A stretch of 64,000 bases of DNA from Bradyrhizobium sp. AUGA SZCCT0158 (GTDB lineage Bacteria; Pseudomonadota; Alphaproteobacteria; Rhizobiales; Xanthobacteraceae): NCBI RefSeq assembly GCF_018130065.1, contig NZ_JAFCME010000001.1, positions 372,001 to 436,000 on the forward strand, given 5' to 3'. A program made the position numbers and the translations under genes. Of the stretch, positions 25,720-34,215 are shown one piece after another. Under the pieces are notes generated by a model. That model did not search any database and had not been told where the DNA came from. It worked only from the letters and a program-made list of their open reading frames with translations. Position 1 is the first letter of the stretch, and each line of letters starts with the position of its first letter.

Positions 25720-26784
25720 GTGCCAGACTCCTCTCCCGCGATTGACGCGGCACATCCGATCGATGGCCTGCGCGCCGCATCAAGCATTCCGGAGACGCTT
25801 GCCACGGAACTGGCGGCCGAACATTACGGCCTGCCCGTCACGGTGCGTCGCCTCGACAGCGAGCGCGATCAGAATTTCCGGCTGCGGACGCCGGACGGAC
25901 GCGAATATGTGCTGAAGATCGCGAACCCCACAGAGGATCGCGCGGTCACGAATCTGCAGACCGAAGCCCTGGTTCAGCTGGCCGCCGCCGACCCCGGCCT
26001 GCCGGTGCCGCGCATCTTCCCGGCGTTGAACGGCGCAACGGAACTCGAGATCGGCTTCGACGACGGTTCGACGCGGGTGGTGCGTCTCCTGTCGTTTCTT
26101 GCCGGAACGCCCTTCCACACCGTCGAGAGTTCAACAGCGCTGCGGCGCGACCTCGGCCAATGCGCCGCGCGGATGGCGCGGGGGCTTCGCGACTTCCGGC
26201 ATCCCGGCGCCAATCACAAGCTGCTGTGGGACCTTCAGCACGCCGCCGAATTGCGTCCATTGATCGACGCCGTCCCGGCCGACCGACGCACTCTCGTCGA
26301 GCGCACCCTGGATCGGTTCGAGACGCACGCCCTTCCCGTGCTGTCCGGCCTGCCCAAACAGCCGCTTCACAACGATCTCAACCCGCACAACATCGTCGTC
26401 GATTCCGCCAACAGCGAGCGGATCGCCGGAATCATCGACTTTGGCGACATGACGTCGACCGCCCGGGTCGTCGACCTCGCCGTGACAGCGGCGTACCAGG
26501 TCGTCGATGGCAGCGATCCGCTCGCGCCTGCCTGCGACATGATCGCGGCCTACGATGCGGTCACGCCGCTCGAGCCCATCGAATTCGAGATATTGTTCGA
26601 CCTGATCGCGACGCGCATGGTGATGACCATCGTGATCAGCAGCTGGCGGGCCATCCGCTATCCCGGGAATCGGGACTATATTCTGCGCAACAATCCGGCG
26701 GCCTGGGGCAGACTGCAGCGAATCGCTGGTATTCCCCGGGCCCAGGCCCGGCAGCAAATTCAGTCTGCCTGCAATTCGGAGTAA
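25720..26784 (+). CDS. Aminoglycoside-phosphotransferase-fold kinase, hydroxylysine-kinase-like
   Basis: A 354-residue APH/choline-kinase-fold protein. K66 (YVLKIANP) would bind ATP phosphates, HNDLNPHN (H217-N224) is the catalytic Brenner loop, and IIDFGDM (D240) binds magnesium. The DFGDM version is typical of the AGPHD1/hydroxylysine kinase group and not of resistance enzymes. It likely phosphorylates a hydroxyl of a small amino compound. The gene is followed after five bases by a PLP enzyme of the matching phospholyase type. The start is GTG at 25720 after TAAAGGA. An antibiotic-resistance role is unlikely given the operon. Confidence 0.8.
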   Translation: MPDSSPAIDAAHPIDGLRAASSIPETLATELAAEHYGLPVTVRRLDSERDQNFRLRTPDGREYVLKIANPTEDRAVTNLQTEALVQLAAADPGLPVPRIFPALNGATELEIGFDDGSTRVVRLLSFLAGTPFHTVESSTALRRDLGQCAARMARGLRDFRHPGANHKLLWDLQHAAELRPLIDAVPADRRTLVERTLDRFETHALPVLSGLPKQPLHNDLNPHNIVVDSANSERIAGIIDFGDMTSTARVVDLAVTAAYQVVDGSDPLAPACDMIAAYDAVTPLEPIEFEILFDLIATRMVMTIVISSWRAIRYPGNRDYILRNNPAAWGRLQRIAGIPRAQARQQIQSACNSE

Positions 26785-26789
26785 GACAG

Positions 26790-28076
26790 ATGTCTATCGA
26801 CGAGACCGCTTCGACAAATGATCTGATCGCGAGGCGCAAGCGGCTGCTCGGACCGGCCTACCGGCTGTTCTACGAACAGCCCGTGCAATTCGTCCGCGGC
26901 GAAGGCGTGTGGCTCTACGATCCCGCCGGCAATGCCTATCTGGACGCCTATAACAATGTCGCGTCGGTCGGACACTCGCATCCCCACGTCGTGCAGGCGA
27001 TCGCGCGGCAGGCCGCGGTGCTGAACACGCACACGCGCTATCTGCACGAGACCGTGCTCGATTATGCCGAAAAACTGCTCGCCACCTTCCCGGCCGGGAT
27101 CAGCCAGATCATGTTCACCTGCACCGGCAGCGAGGCCAATGATCTCGCGCTGCGCGTGGCCCGCACCTGCACCGGCGGCACCGGCTTCATCGTGACGGAA
27201 ACCGCCTATCACGGCGTCACCAGCGCGCTGGCCGAGTTGTCGCCTTCGCTTGGGCTGCCGCTGGCGAAGGACAGCCACGCCCGGCTGGTGCCGGCGCCGC
27301 GCTCCGCCGGCGACGACACCGGCGAGATTTTTGCCCGGCACGTGCGCGGCGCGCTCGATGACATGAAGAAAAACGGCATTCGCCCAGCCGGACTGTTGGT
27401 CGATACCATCTTCTCCAGCGACGGCGTGTTCGCGGACCCTGCGGGCTTCCTGCTCCCGGCGGTCGAGGCGGTGCGCGCGGCTGGCGGCATCTTCATCGCC
27501 GACGAGGTGCAGCCAGGTTTCGGCCGCACCGGCGAGCAGATGTGGGGCTTTGCCCGCCACGGCCTCATTCCCGATCTGGTCACGATGGGCAAACCGATGG
27601 GCAACGGCCATCCGGTCGCCGGTATGGCGGCGCGCCCGGAAGTGCTGGCCGAATTCGGCTCGCGCTCACGCTATTTCAACACCTTCGGCGGCAATCCCGT
27701 CTCGGCGGCCGCCGGCATAGCCGTGCTCGAAGTGATCGAGTCCGAAGGCTTGCTGGCGAATGCGCAGCGCGTCGGCGGCTATCTGCGTGATCAGTTTCGG
27801 CAGCTGCAGGCGCGCCATCCATTGATTGCCGAAGTACGCGGCGCCGGATTGTTCTTCGGCGTGGAGCTGCGGCATGGCGGACCGGCCGGCCCGCCGGCCG
27901 CGAGCGAAACCGCCGCCATCGTCAACGCGCTGCGCGAGCGGCGCGTACTGATCAGTTCGGCGGGACCGCAAGCCAATGTCCTCAAGATCCGGCCGCAGCT
28001 GGTGTTCAGCACCGAGCACGCCGACATACTGATCGAGCGGCTCGATCAATCCTTGCAGGCACTCGACAAAACCTGA
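26790..28076 (+). CDS. Class III PLP enzyme, phospholyase (AGXT2L)-like
   Basis: A 428-residue fold-type I PLP enzyme. The cofactor lysine is K268 (TMGKPMGNGHP) and the pyridine-nitrogen aspartate is D238 (IADEVQPGFG). The blocks HSHPHVVQAIARQ and LNTHTRYLH near residues 62-86 resemble the AGXT2L group (ethanolamine-phosphate and phosphohydroxylysine phospho-lyases), which act on products of APH-fold kinases. The kinase gene directly upstream fits this. The reaction would remove phosphate and ammonia to give an aldehyde. A plain omega-aminotransferase cannot be excluded without biochemical data. Confidence 0.8.
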   Translation: MSIDETASTNDLIARRKRLLGPAYRLFYEQPVQFVRGEGVWLYDPAGNAYLDAYNNVASVGHSHPHVVQAIARQAAVLNTHTRYLHETVLDYAEKLLATFPAGISQIMFTCTGSEANDLALRVARTCTGGTGFIVTETAYHGVTSALAELSPSLGLPLAKDSHARLVPAPRSAGDDTGEIFARHVRGALDDMKKNGIRPAGLLVDTIFSSDGVFADPAGFLLPAVEAVRAAGGIFIADEVQPGFGRTGEQMWGFARHGLIPDLVTMGKPMGNGHPVAGMAARPEVLAEFGSRSRYFNTFGGNPVSAAAGIAVLEVIESEGLLANAQRVGGYLRDQFRQLQARHPLIAEVRGAGLFFGVELRHGGPAGPPAASETAAIVNALRERRVLISSAGPQANVLKIRPQLVFSTEHADILIERLDQSLQALDKT

Positions 28077-28078
28077 CG

Positions 28079-29656
28079 TTAGAATCCGGCCGCGCTGCCA
28101 TCCTTGCGGCAGTCGGAGCCGGCGATCAGCGAACCCGTTGCCCGGTCGCGCCAGATGATCTGCCCGCTGCCGAGCGGAACGATCGGCCGGCTGATCTTGT
28201 GCCCACGCTTCTGCAACTCGGCCTCGATGACCGGCGAGATACTCTGTTCGAGGTCCAGTACGTCGTCGTGGCCAAAACTGCGGGGCACATCGAGCGCTTC
28301 CTGCACGTCAAAGCCGCGGTCGATGATCCCGGTTAATAGTTCGACGTGCCCCATCGACTGGTAGTGCCCGCCCATCACGCCGAACGGCGCCACCGCCTCG
28401 CCGTCCCGCATCAGCATGCCCGGGATAATCGTGTTCATCGGCCGCTTGCGCGGAGCGACGCAATTGGGATGCCCCTGTTCGGTGTTGAACGTGAAACCGC
28501 GGTTGTTGAGCATCACACCGCTTCCCGGCGCCAGGATGCCGCTGCCGAACGCCTCGAACAGCGAATTGATCAGCGACAGCGAATTGCCGTCGCGGTCGAC
28601 CACGCATAGATAGATGGTATCCTTGTGCGGCCGCGCCGGAAACAGCACCGGCGGCTTTGCCCTGTTCGGATCGATACGGCGGCGCGCCTGATCGCGCCAT
28701 TCCGCCGACAGCAGATACTCGACCGGCGTCTCGACTTGCGCTGGGTCGCCGAACAGCGCATCGCGGTGCAGATAGACCTGCTTGCTGGCCTCGGCAAAGA
28801 TGTGGATGCGGTCGACATCGGACATGTTGCCGATGTCGTAGCTCGAGAGCACGTTGAGCATCATCAGGGCGGCAAGTCCCTGCCCGTTCGGCGGACATTC
28901 ATAGACCTGATAGCCGCGATAGTCCGTCGACACCGGCGTGACGTATTCCGGCTGCGCGCTGGCAAAATCGTCGAGCGTATGCAGACCGCCGATCGAGCGC
29001 AGTTTTTTCACGATGTCTTCGGCCACCGCGCCCTGGTAGAAACCAGCCTCTCCCTTTTCCGCAACCAGCCGCAACGTCGCCGCAAGCTGCGGATTACGCA
29101 TGCGCGCGCCGGCGACCGGCGCCTTGCCATCGACCAGGAAGGATTTCGCGGTGTCGGGATCCCTGGCCGCGATGCCGGCGTTGCGCGCCCAGTCCCAGGC
29201 GACGCGGGACTGCACGATGTAGCCTTCTTCGGCGAGCTTGATCGCCGGCTGGAGGATTTCACCAAGGCTGCGCGTGCCGTGGTCCTTCACCAGTTGCGCC
29301 CAGGCGCCGATCGCGCCGGGCACCATCACCGCATGCGGCGAATGCTGGGTGATCGATATCTTGCGCTCGCGATACCATGCGGCCTCCGCCGCCGCCGGCG
29401 AGCGGCCGGAGCCGTTGAGCGCAATCGGCGTCGCACGTCCCTTCGGGGCATAGAGCGCAAAACAATCGCCGCCGACGCCTGTCATCATCGGATCGACCAC
29501 GCATTGCACGGCGACCGCCGCGATCCCGGCATCGATGGCATTGCCGCCGGAGCGAAGCATTTCCAATGCCACCAAGGTCGACATCGGGTGCGACGTGGCG
29601 GCGGCCGCCTGCGCGGCATAGACCGGCGAGCGGCCGGGGAAGAAAAAATTACGCAA
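28079..29656 (-). CDS. Gamma-glutamyltransferase-family protein (YwrD-like, no signal peptide)
   Basis: A 525-residue Ntn-hydrolase. The probable autoprocessing nucleophile is T347 in KDTIYLCVVDRDGNS; the small-subunit GSGVMLNNRG and substrate-loop features follow. The N-terminus (FFFPGRSPVYAAQAAAATSH) is not a signal peptide, so the enzyme is likely cytosolic. In length and start it resembles Bacillus YwrD rather than the exported GGT of enterobacteria. It may hydrolyse gamma-glutamyl amides or related compounds brought in by the nearby peptide-type transporter. It is convergent with the PLP enzyme gene, with only two bases between stops. Confidence 0.86.
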   Translation of the reverse strand: MRNFFFPGRSPVYAAQAAAATSHPMSTLVALEMLRSGGNAIDAGIAAVAVQCVVDPMMTGVGGDCFALYAPKGRATPIALNGSGRSPAAAEAAWYRERKISITQHSPHAVMVPGAIGAWAQLVKDHGTRSLGEILQPAIKLAEEGYIVQSRVAWDWARNAGIAARDPDTAKSFLVDGKAPVAGARMRNPQLAATLRLVAEKGEAGFYQGAVAEDIVKKLRSIGGLHTLDDFASAQPEYVTPVSTDYRGYQVYECPPNGQGLAALMMLNVLSSYDIGNMSDVDRIHIFAEASKQVYLHRDALFGDPAQVETPVEYLLSAEWRDQARRRIDPNRAKPPVLFPARPHKDTIYLCVVDRDGNSLSLINSLFEAFGSGILAPGSGVMLNNRGFTFNTEQGHPNCVAPRKRPMNTIIPGMLMRDGEAVAPFGVMGGHYQSMGHVELLTGIIDRGFDVQEALDVPRSFGHDDVLDLEQSISPVIEAELQKRGHKISRPIVPLGSGQIIWRDRATGSLIAGSDCRKDGSAAGF

Positions 29657-29671
29657 TTGAGAAACTCCTTC

Positions 29672-29722
29672 AGGGCATGATCCCGAAAAGTGGAATCCGG
29701 TTTTCGGAAAAGATCATGCCCT
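29672..29722. repeat. Rhizobial intergenic palindrome
   Basis: Outer arms AGGGCATGATC (29672-29682) and GATCATGCCCT (29712-29722) enclose an inner pair based on CCGAAAA/TTTTCGG. I recognise the GGGCATGATCCCGAAAAGTG type as a widespread intergenic repeat of Bradyrhizobium and relatives. It fills the gap between the gamma-glutamyltransferase start and the next gene's stop. Confidence 0.7.
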
Positions 29723-29736
29723 CTTATCTTGAGAGG

Positions 29737-30981
29737 TTAAAGAGACCGGACGGCTCTAAAACCGTGCGAGGCCGCTTCCAGCGCCGCATCGATATCAGCG
29801 GCCTGGTGGGCTGCGGACAGGAACATGTTGTGCACGGGATGGAAGAATGCGCCATGGCGCAAGGCCGCCGAACAGAACGCCCGCCCCTTTTTCACATCCG
29901 GATCGGCGTCGAACAGCATCAGCGGCATTTGCGGCGGACCGCTCTGACGGATCGCGATGCCGTGCTGATTTGCCAGCGACGCCAGCCCCTCACGCAGCCG
30001 CAGGCCCATAGCGCGGATATGGCCGGGGACATCGGTTTCCCGTGCGATACGCAGCGTGGTTCGCGCCGCCGCCATCGCCACCGTGCCGCACCAGAATGAT
30101 CCCGTGACGAACACTTTTGATGCCGCCTCGCGGAATTTATCATTGCCGGTCACCGCCGCCAGCGCGTAGCCATTGGCGATGGCCTTGCTCCAGGCGGCGA
30201 GATCAGGGCGCTCGCCGAGCGCCTCCCAGCTTCCCCTGACATCGAGCCGCAGCCCGGTGCGCACCTCGTCGAGAACGAGCGCGGCACCGGTGGCGTCGCA
30301 CGCGGCACGTGCAGCGGCGGCGAATTCGCGCGTCGGCAATTCGAGATCGCGGGCGATATCGTGTCGAAAACCGGTGACCAGGATCGCGGCAAGATCCTTG
30401 CCCGCTTCATCGACCGCCGCCTGCAGGCTCGCGACGTCGTTGTATTCAAAGTGCAGCAGATGCGCACGGTCTTCGCTGGTGACGCCGGCCACGCTCGGCG
30501 AACACCAGGGCAACGCGCCGTGATAGCTGCCCTTGGCGACCAGCACCTTGCGCCGACCGGTGCCGGCCCGCGCGATCGTCACGCAAGCCGTGGTCGCGTC
30601 ACCGCCGTTCTTCTGGAACATCGCCCAGTCAGCATGCGGCACCATCGCGACGAAATCTTCGGCCAGATCCACCATGACCTCGCCCGGCCCGTTCAGACAA
30701 TCGCCGAAGGCGGCCTGCGCCTCGGCCGCCGCCTGCACTTCGGGGTGGCGATGGCCGAGCAGCACCGGTCCCCAGCTGCACATGAAGTCGATATATTCGC
30801 GCCCGTCGACGTCGCGCACCCGGCATCCCTCGGCGGAGGCGAAGAACTGCGGATAGCCTTCCGGCAGCCGCGCGGCGTTGAGATGTCCCCACATGCCGCC
30901 GGGCACCACGCGCTGGGCTCGCGCCCGCAACATCGCATCCGCGCTCTGTGTTTCGCTCAATACCGCTGCTGGCTTGTTCAT
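29737..30981 (-). CDS. Class III PLP aminotransferase/aminomutase (GSA-like)
   Basis: A 414-residue PLP enzyme of the glutamate-1-semialdehyde aminomutase branch. K266 (LAAWSKAIANGY) binds PLP and D238 (LVLDEVRTGLR) its ring nitrogen. FQKNGGDATTACVTIARA is the usual FxNSGTEA region with N-G-G-D in place of N-S-G-T/S-E. It is too different from HemL blocks to be the haem-pathway enzyme and more likely handles an omega-amino acid. GAGGA precedes the ATG at 30981. It is divergent from the penicillin-acylase-family gene. Confidence 0.82.
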   Translation of the reverse strand: MNKPAAVLSETQSADAMLRARAQRVVPGGMWGHLNAARLPEGYPQFFASAEGCRVRDVDGREYIDFMCSWGPVLLGHRHPEVQAAAEAQAAFGDCLNGPGEVMVDLAEDFVAMVPHADWAMFQKNGGDATTACVTIARAGTGRRKVLVAKGSYHGALPWCSPSVAGVTSEDRAHLLHFEYNDVASLQAAVDEAGKDLAAILVTGFRHDIARDLELPTREFAAAARAACDATGAALVLDEVRTGLRLDVRGSWEALGERPDLAAWSKAIANGYALAAVTGNDKFREAASKVFVTGSFWCGTVAMAAARTTLRIARETDVPGHIRAMGLRLREGLASLANQHGIAIRQSGPPQMPLMLFDADPDVKKGRAFCSAALRHGAFFHPVHNMFLSAAHQAADIDAALEAASHGFRAVRSL

Positions 30982-31205
30982 GGCGTCCTCTTGGTGTGCG
31001 CTTGTTGTTTTTCTCGGCGGCCGCAGACGTGGCGCCTCCCCGCTTCGATGAAGGGAGAGACTCCATCCCGCCATCAAAGCATCGCACGCGAACAACGGCA
31101 AGATGCCGGCGAAATGCGTGCCCGTCGGGCATGGCTTTGCATGCGCGCATGCGTATGATGCGTCCGCCGCAAGAACAACAAATCAGAAAAGCTCGGGAGC
31201 GCCCT

Positions 31206-33515
31206 GTGACCGCAACCACCACCCGGATCAACCCGGCCGATCACCTGCCGGACTATGTCAGCCCGGCGCAGGTGAAGGGGCTGCTCGGCCCTGTCGACAT
31301 CTGGCGCGATGCGTGGGGCATCCCGCATGTCCGCGGCAGCACCTTTCAGGATGCATTCGCCGGGCTCGGGTTTGCGCAGGCGCAGGACCGGCTCTGGCAG
31401 ATGGAGGCATTGTTGCGGCGTGGCACCGGTCGATATGCCGAATGGCTCGGCGCCCGCGCTGTTGCCGGCGATGTGATTGCCCGGCAGATGAATGGCGACG
31501 CCGCCTCGCGCCGTGACTATGCCCTGCTCGGCGACGAGGCCAAGGCAATGCTGGTGGCGTACGCGCGCGGCGTCAACGCCTTCATCGCGTTGCGCCGATG
31601 GCCGGTCGAATACAAAATCCTCGGCTGCGAACCTGTCGCCTGGGAGCCCTGGCATTCCATCGCTGTCATGCGGCAGATCGGGTTCCTGATGGGATCGGTG
31701 TGGTGGAAGCTGTGGCGCGCCGCGGCGCTGCCGATCGTCGGCGCCGACAACATCGCAAAACTGCGCTTCGATGATGGCGGCAGCGATCTGCTGTGCGTGC
31801 CGCCAGGCGTCGAAGGCAAAAGGCTGGCGGCTGCGCTTGCCGATCTCAAGCCCGGCATCTCAGCGCTGCTGGCGACCGCCCAGGAGCAGATGGGCGCCGA
31901 GCTCGATGGTGGCAGCAACAATTGGGCGATCTCGGCCGAGCGCACCGCGACCGGCCGGGCGATCGTCGCCGGCGATCCGCATCGAATATTGGAGATGCCG
32001 AACATGTACGCGCAGGCGCATCTCGCCTGCGACGAGTTCGACGTCATCGGCCTCACCGTCCCCGGCGTGCCCGGTTTCCCGCATTTTGGTCACACAGCCA
32101 ACGTCGCCTGGTGCGTGACGCATGCCTTTGTCGACATCCACGATCTCTATGTCGAACAATTCGACGCCGACGCCCGCCACTATCGCTTCAAAGGAGAGAT
32201 GCTGCCCGCGACGCAGCGCCCTGAAACCATCAAGGTGCGAGGCGGCAATGACGTTACGATCAACGTGGTCGAAACCCAACATGGGCCGGTGATCGCGGGC
32301 GACCCGACAAAGGGCACCGCGCTGGCGCTGAAATCCGTGCAGTTCGCGGTGCCTGATTCGTCGTTCGACTGTATGGTGCGGATGCTGCGCGCCAAGTCGG
32401 TCGAGCAACTATACGAAGCGACGCGCGGCTTTGCGCTGTTGGACCATAATGTCGTTGCCGGCGACACGTCAGGCAAAATCGGCCATCGCGTGCGCGCCTT
32501 GGTGCCGAAGCGGCCGCGCTCCAATGGCTGGCTGCCGGTGCCGGGCTGGACCGGCGAGCACGAATGGGACGGCATGGTGCCGTTCGAAGACATGCCGCAT
32601 ACGATTGCGCCGGATAAAGGAATGATCGTGACCGCCAATAATCGCGTGGTGGAGCCCGAGCGCGAACCTTATCTCTCGACCGACCCGATGCCGCCGCACC
32701 GCACCCGCCGCATCTGGCTGCGGCTCAAGGAATTGAAGCGGCCCTCGCCCGAGCAGATGCCGGCCATTCACCGCGACCTCCTGAGCATTCCCGCCATCGA
32801 AATCCGCGAACGCCTTCGCTCGATCGGGCTGCCGGCGCAGACGAAGCAATTGTGCGACCTGATCCTCGGCTGGGATGGCGAGATGCGCGGAGACTCGGTC
32901 GCGGCCGCGGCGTATTCCGCCGTCCGGCTGGAGTTGACAAAGCTCGCGCTTCGCCGATCGGGCCTCGACAAGACCACTGAGAGCGATTTCACCAAGGTGG
33001 CACCGGGCCTGTTTCCGGAAGTCCAGTTCTGGTGGACGCTGCCGCAACTGCTGCGCAGCAATGACGAGAGTCTATTGAAGGGCGCGACCTGGAATGAGCT
33101 GCTGCGCGAGGCTGTGGTCACGGTGTCGAAGAATGCGCCGACCGCCGATTGGGGCACGCTGCATACGCCAAAGCTCAAGCACGCACTCTCGGTCGCTTTC
33201 CCGGATCATGCCGGCCAGCTCGACAAGGATTGCGCCAAGATTTCCGGCGACAATGATTGCGTATTCATGGCGGGATATTCGATGAAGTTCGGCTTTCAGG
33301 CCACCTCGTCTGCACTGTCCCGCTACGTCTTCGACGTCGGCGCTTGGAACAACTGCCGCTGGATCGTCTTCCATGGCGCGTCGGGCCATCCGGCCAGTCC
33401 GCATTACGCGAACCAGAACGCGACATGGGCAAAAGGCGAAATGGTGCCGATGCTCTACGACTGGGAAGCAATCAAGCGCGGGGCGAGTTCGCACCAGATG
33501 CTCAGCAGGAGTTGA
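31206..33515 (+). CDS. Penicillin acylase-family amidohydrolase
   Basis: A 769-residue Ntn-hydrolase precursor. The expected nucleophile is Ser237 in the processing site DGGSNNWAIS; the chain should cut itself there to give alpha and beta subunits. The alpha part has the FGLGFAQAQDRLWQME-like block (residues 51-67) and the beta part begins with the SNNW motif. No clear signal peptide is visible at the chosen GTG start (31206, with GGGAG six bases before). The family hydrolyses acylated amides, including acyl-homoserine lactones and beta-lactam side chains; natural substrates are often unknown. A longer frame from 30948 overlaps the divergent gene and was not used. Confidence 0.86.
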   Translation: MTATTTRINPADHLPDYVSPAQVKGLLGPVDIWRDAWGIPHVRGSTFQDAFAGLGFAQAQDRLWQMEALLRRGTGRYAEWLGARAVAGDVIARQMNGDAASRRDYALLGDEAKAMLVAYARGVNAFIALRRWPVEYKILGCEPVAWEPWHSIAVMRQIGFLMGSVWWKLWRAAALPIVGADNIAKLRFDDGGSDLLCVPPGVEGKRLAAALADLKPGISALLATAQEQMGAELDGGSNNWAISAERTATGRAIVAGDPHRILEMPNMYAQAHLACDEFDVIGLTVPGVPGFPHFGHTANVAWCVTHAFVDIHDLYVEQFDADARHYRFKGEMLPATQRPETIKVRGGNDVTINVVETQHGPVIAGDPTKGTALALKSVQFAVPDSSFDCMVRMLRAKSVEQLYEATRGFALLDHNVVAGDTSGKIGHRVRALVPKRPRSNGWLPVPGWTGEHEWDGMVPFEDMPHTIAPDKGMIVTANNRVVEPEREPYLSTDPMPPHRTRRIWLRLKELKRPSPEQMPAIHRDLLSIPAIEIRERLRSIGLPAQTKQLCDLILGWDGEMRGDSVAAAAYSAVRLELTKLALRRSGLDKTTESDFTKVAPGLFPEVQFWWTLPQLLRSNDESLLKGATWNELLREAVVTVSKNAPTADWGTLHTPKLKHALSVAFPDHAGQLDKDCAKISGDNDCVFMAGYSMKFGFQATSSALSRYVFDVGAWNNCRWIVFHGASGHPASPHYANQNATWAKGEMVPMLYDWEAIKRGASSHQMLSRS

Positions 33516-33531
33516 AGGCTTGCTCAGCAAA

Positions 33532-33662
33532 CTTCGTCATGCCCGGGCTTGACCCGGGCATCCACGTCTTGGCTCTCACGAAGCAAGAAAGACGTGGATG
33601 GCCGGGCATAGCGAGCGGAAGCGACGCCGTCCTTCAGACGGCTATGCCCGGCCATGACGAAG
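33532..33662. repeat. Composite intergenic palindromic repeat
   Basis: A 131-base element with nested symmetry. The outer arms are CTTCGTCATG (33532-33541) and CATGACGAAG (33653-33662). Inside are ATCCACGTCTT/AAGACGTGGAT (33560-33570, 33589-33599) and a perfect 13-bp pair GGCCGGGCATAGC/GCTATGCCCGGCC (33600-33612, 33641-33653). It sits between convergent genes and looks like the mosaic intergenic repeats of Bradyrhizobium. It may also end transcription from both sides. Confidence 0.7.
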
Positions 33663-33669
33663 GAGAAAG

Positions 33670-34128
33670 TTACCGCGGCACCACGGCCGTCGCCTCGATC
33701 TCGACCCGTGCGGCCTTCTCGACAAGCCGCACCACCTGCACCAGCGCCATCGCCGGGTAATGCGCGCCGAAGATTTCGCGATACACTTTTCCGAGCGCTT
33801 TCAGGTTCGCCAGATACTCCTCGATGTCGACGACATACCAGGTCAGGCGCACCAGGTGTTCGGGCTTCGCGCCTCCCTCCGCCAGGATCGCGAGTATGTT
33901 CTCCAGCGTCTGGCGCACCTGTGCGATGAAGCCATCGGCCAGTACGTTGCTGGCGTCCCAGCCAATCACGCCACCGGTCACGATCAGGCGTCCGTCGGCC
34001 GCCATGCCGTTGGCGTATCCTTTCGGCACCGGCCAGCCGCTCGGCTGCAGGATCTGCAGGCCCGAAGCCGGCCCCTCGCCCTTCGCCACCGGCAACACCG
34101 CCAGCGTGGGCCCTTTTTGCGTGCTCAC
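33670..34128 (-). CDS. RidA-family (YjgF/YER057c) enamine/imine deaminase-like protein
   Basis: A 152-residue RidA-fold protein. Family features are QILQPSGWPVPKGYANGM, VRQTLENILAILAEGGA and YLANLKALGKVYREIF. RidA proteins form trimers and hydrolyse enamines or imines released by PLP and other enzymes. In this cluster a ring enamine is the expected product of the fused monooxygenase/reductase, so it may act there (inference). The start is GTG at 34128 with GGAGAGA before it. The catalytic arginine of true RidA could not be placed with certainty. It follows the CoA-ligase gene on the same strand. Confidence 0.87.
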   Translation of the reverse strand: MSTQKGPTLAVLPVAKGEGPASGLQILQPSGWPVPKGYANGMAADGRLIVTGGVIGWDASNVLADGFIAQVRQTLENILAILAEGGAKPEHLVRLTWYVVDIEEYLANLKALGKVYREIFGAHYPAMALVQVVRLVEKAARVEIEATAVVPR

Positions 34129-34173
34129 AAAAATCTCTCCATCACTTCCAGATTGTTGTTTGACGCGTCTTCT

Positions 34174-34209
34174 TTAGCGAACCGGTATCCACTTCGCTCG
34201 AAAACGCTA
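34174..34209. repeat. Short rhizobial intergenic repeat
   Basis: The sequence around ACCGGTATCCACTTCGCTCG, ending in AAAACGCT, between the RidA and CoA-ligase genes matches in type the common rhizobial intergenic element with GAGCGAAGTGGATACCGGTT on the other strand. Its identification is from memory. Confidence 0.4.
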
Positions 34210-34215
34210 TGCTAT

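Noticed and set aside
25720..26784. Aminoglycoside resistance gene
   Set aside because: Only the fold is shared; the IIDFGDM motif and the PLP-lyase neighbour point to a metabolic kinase.
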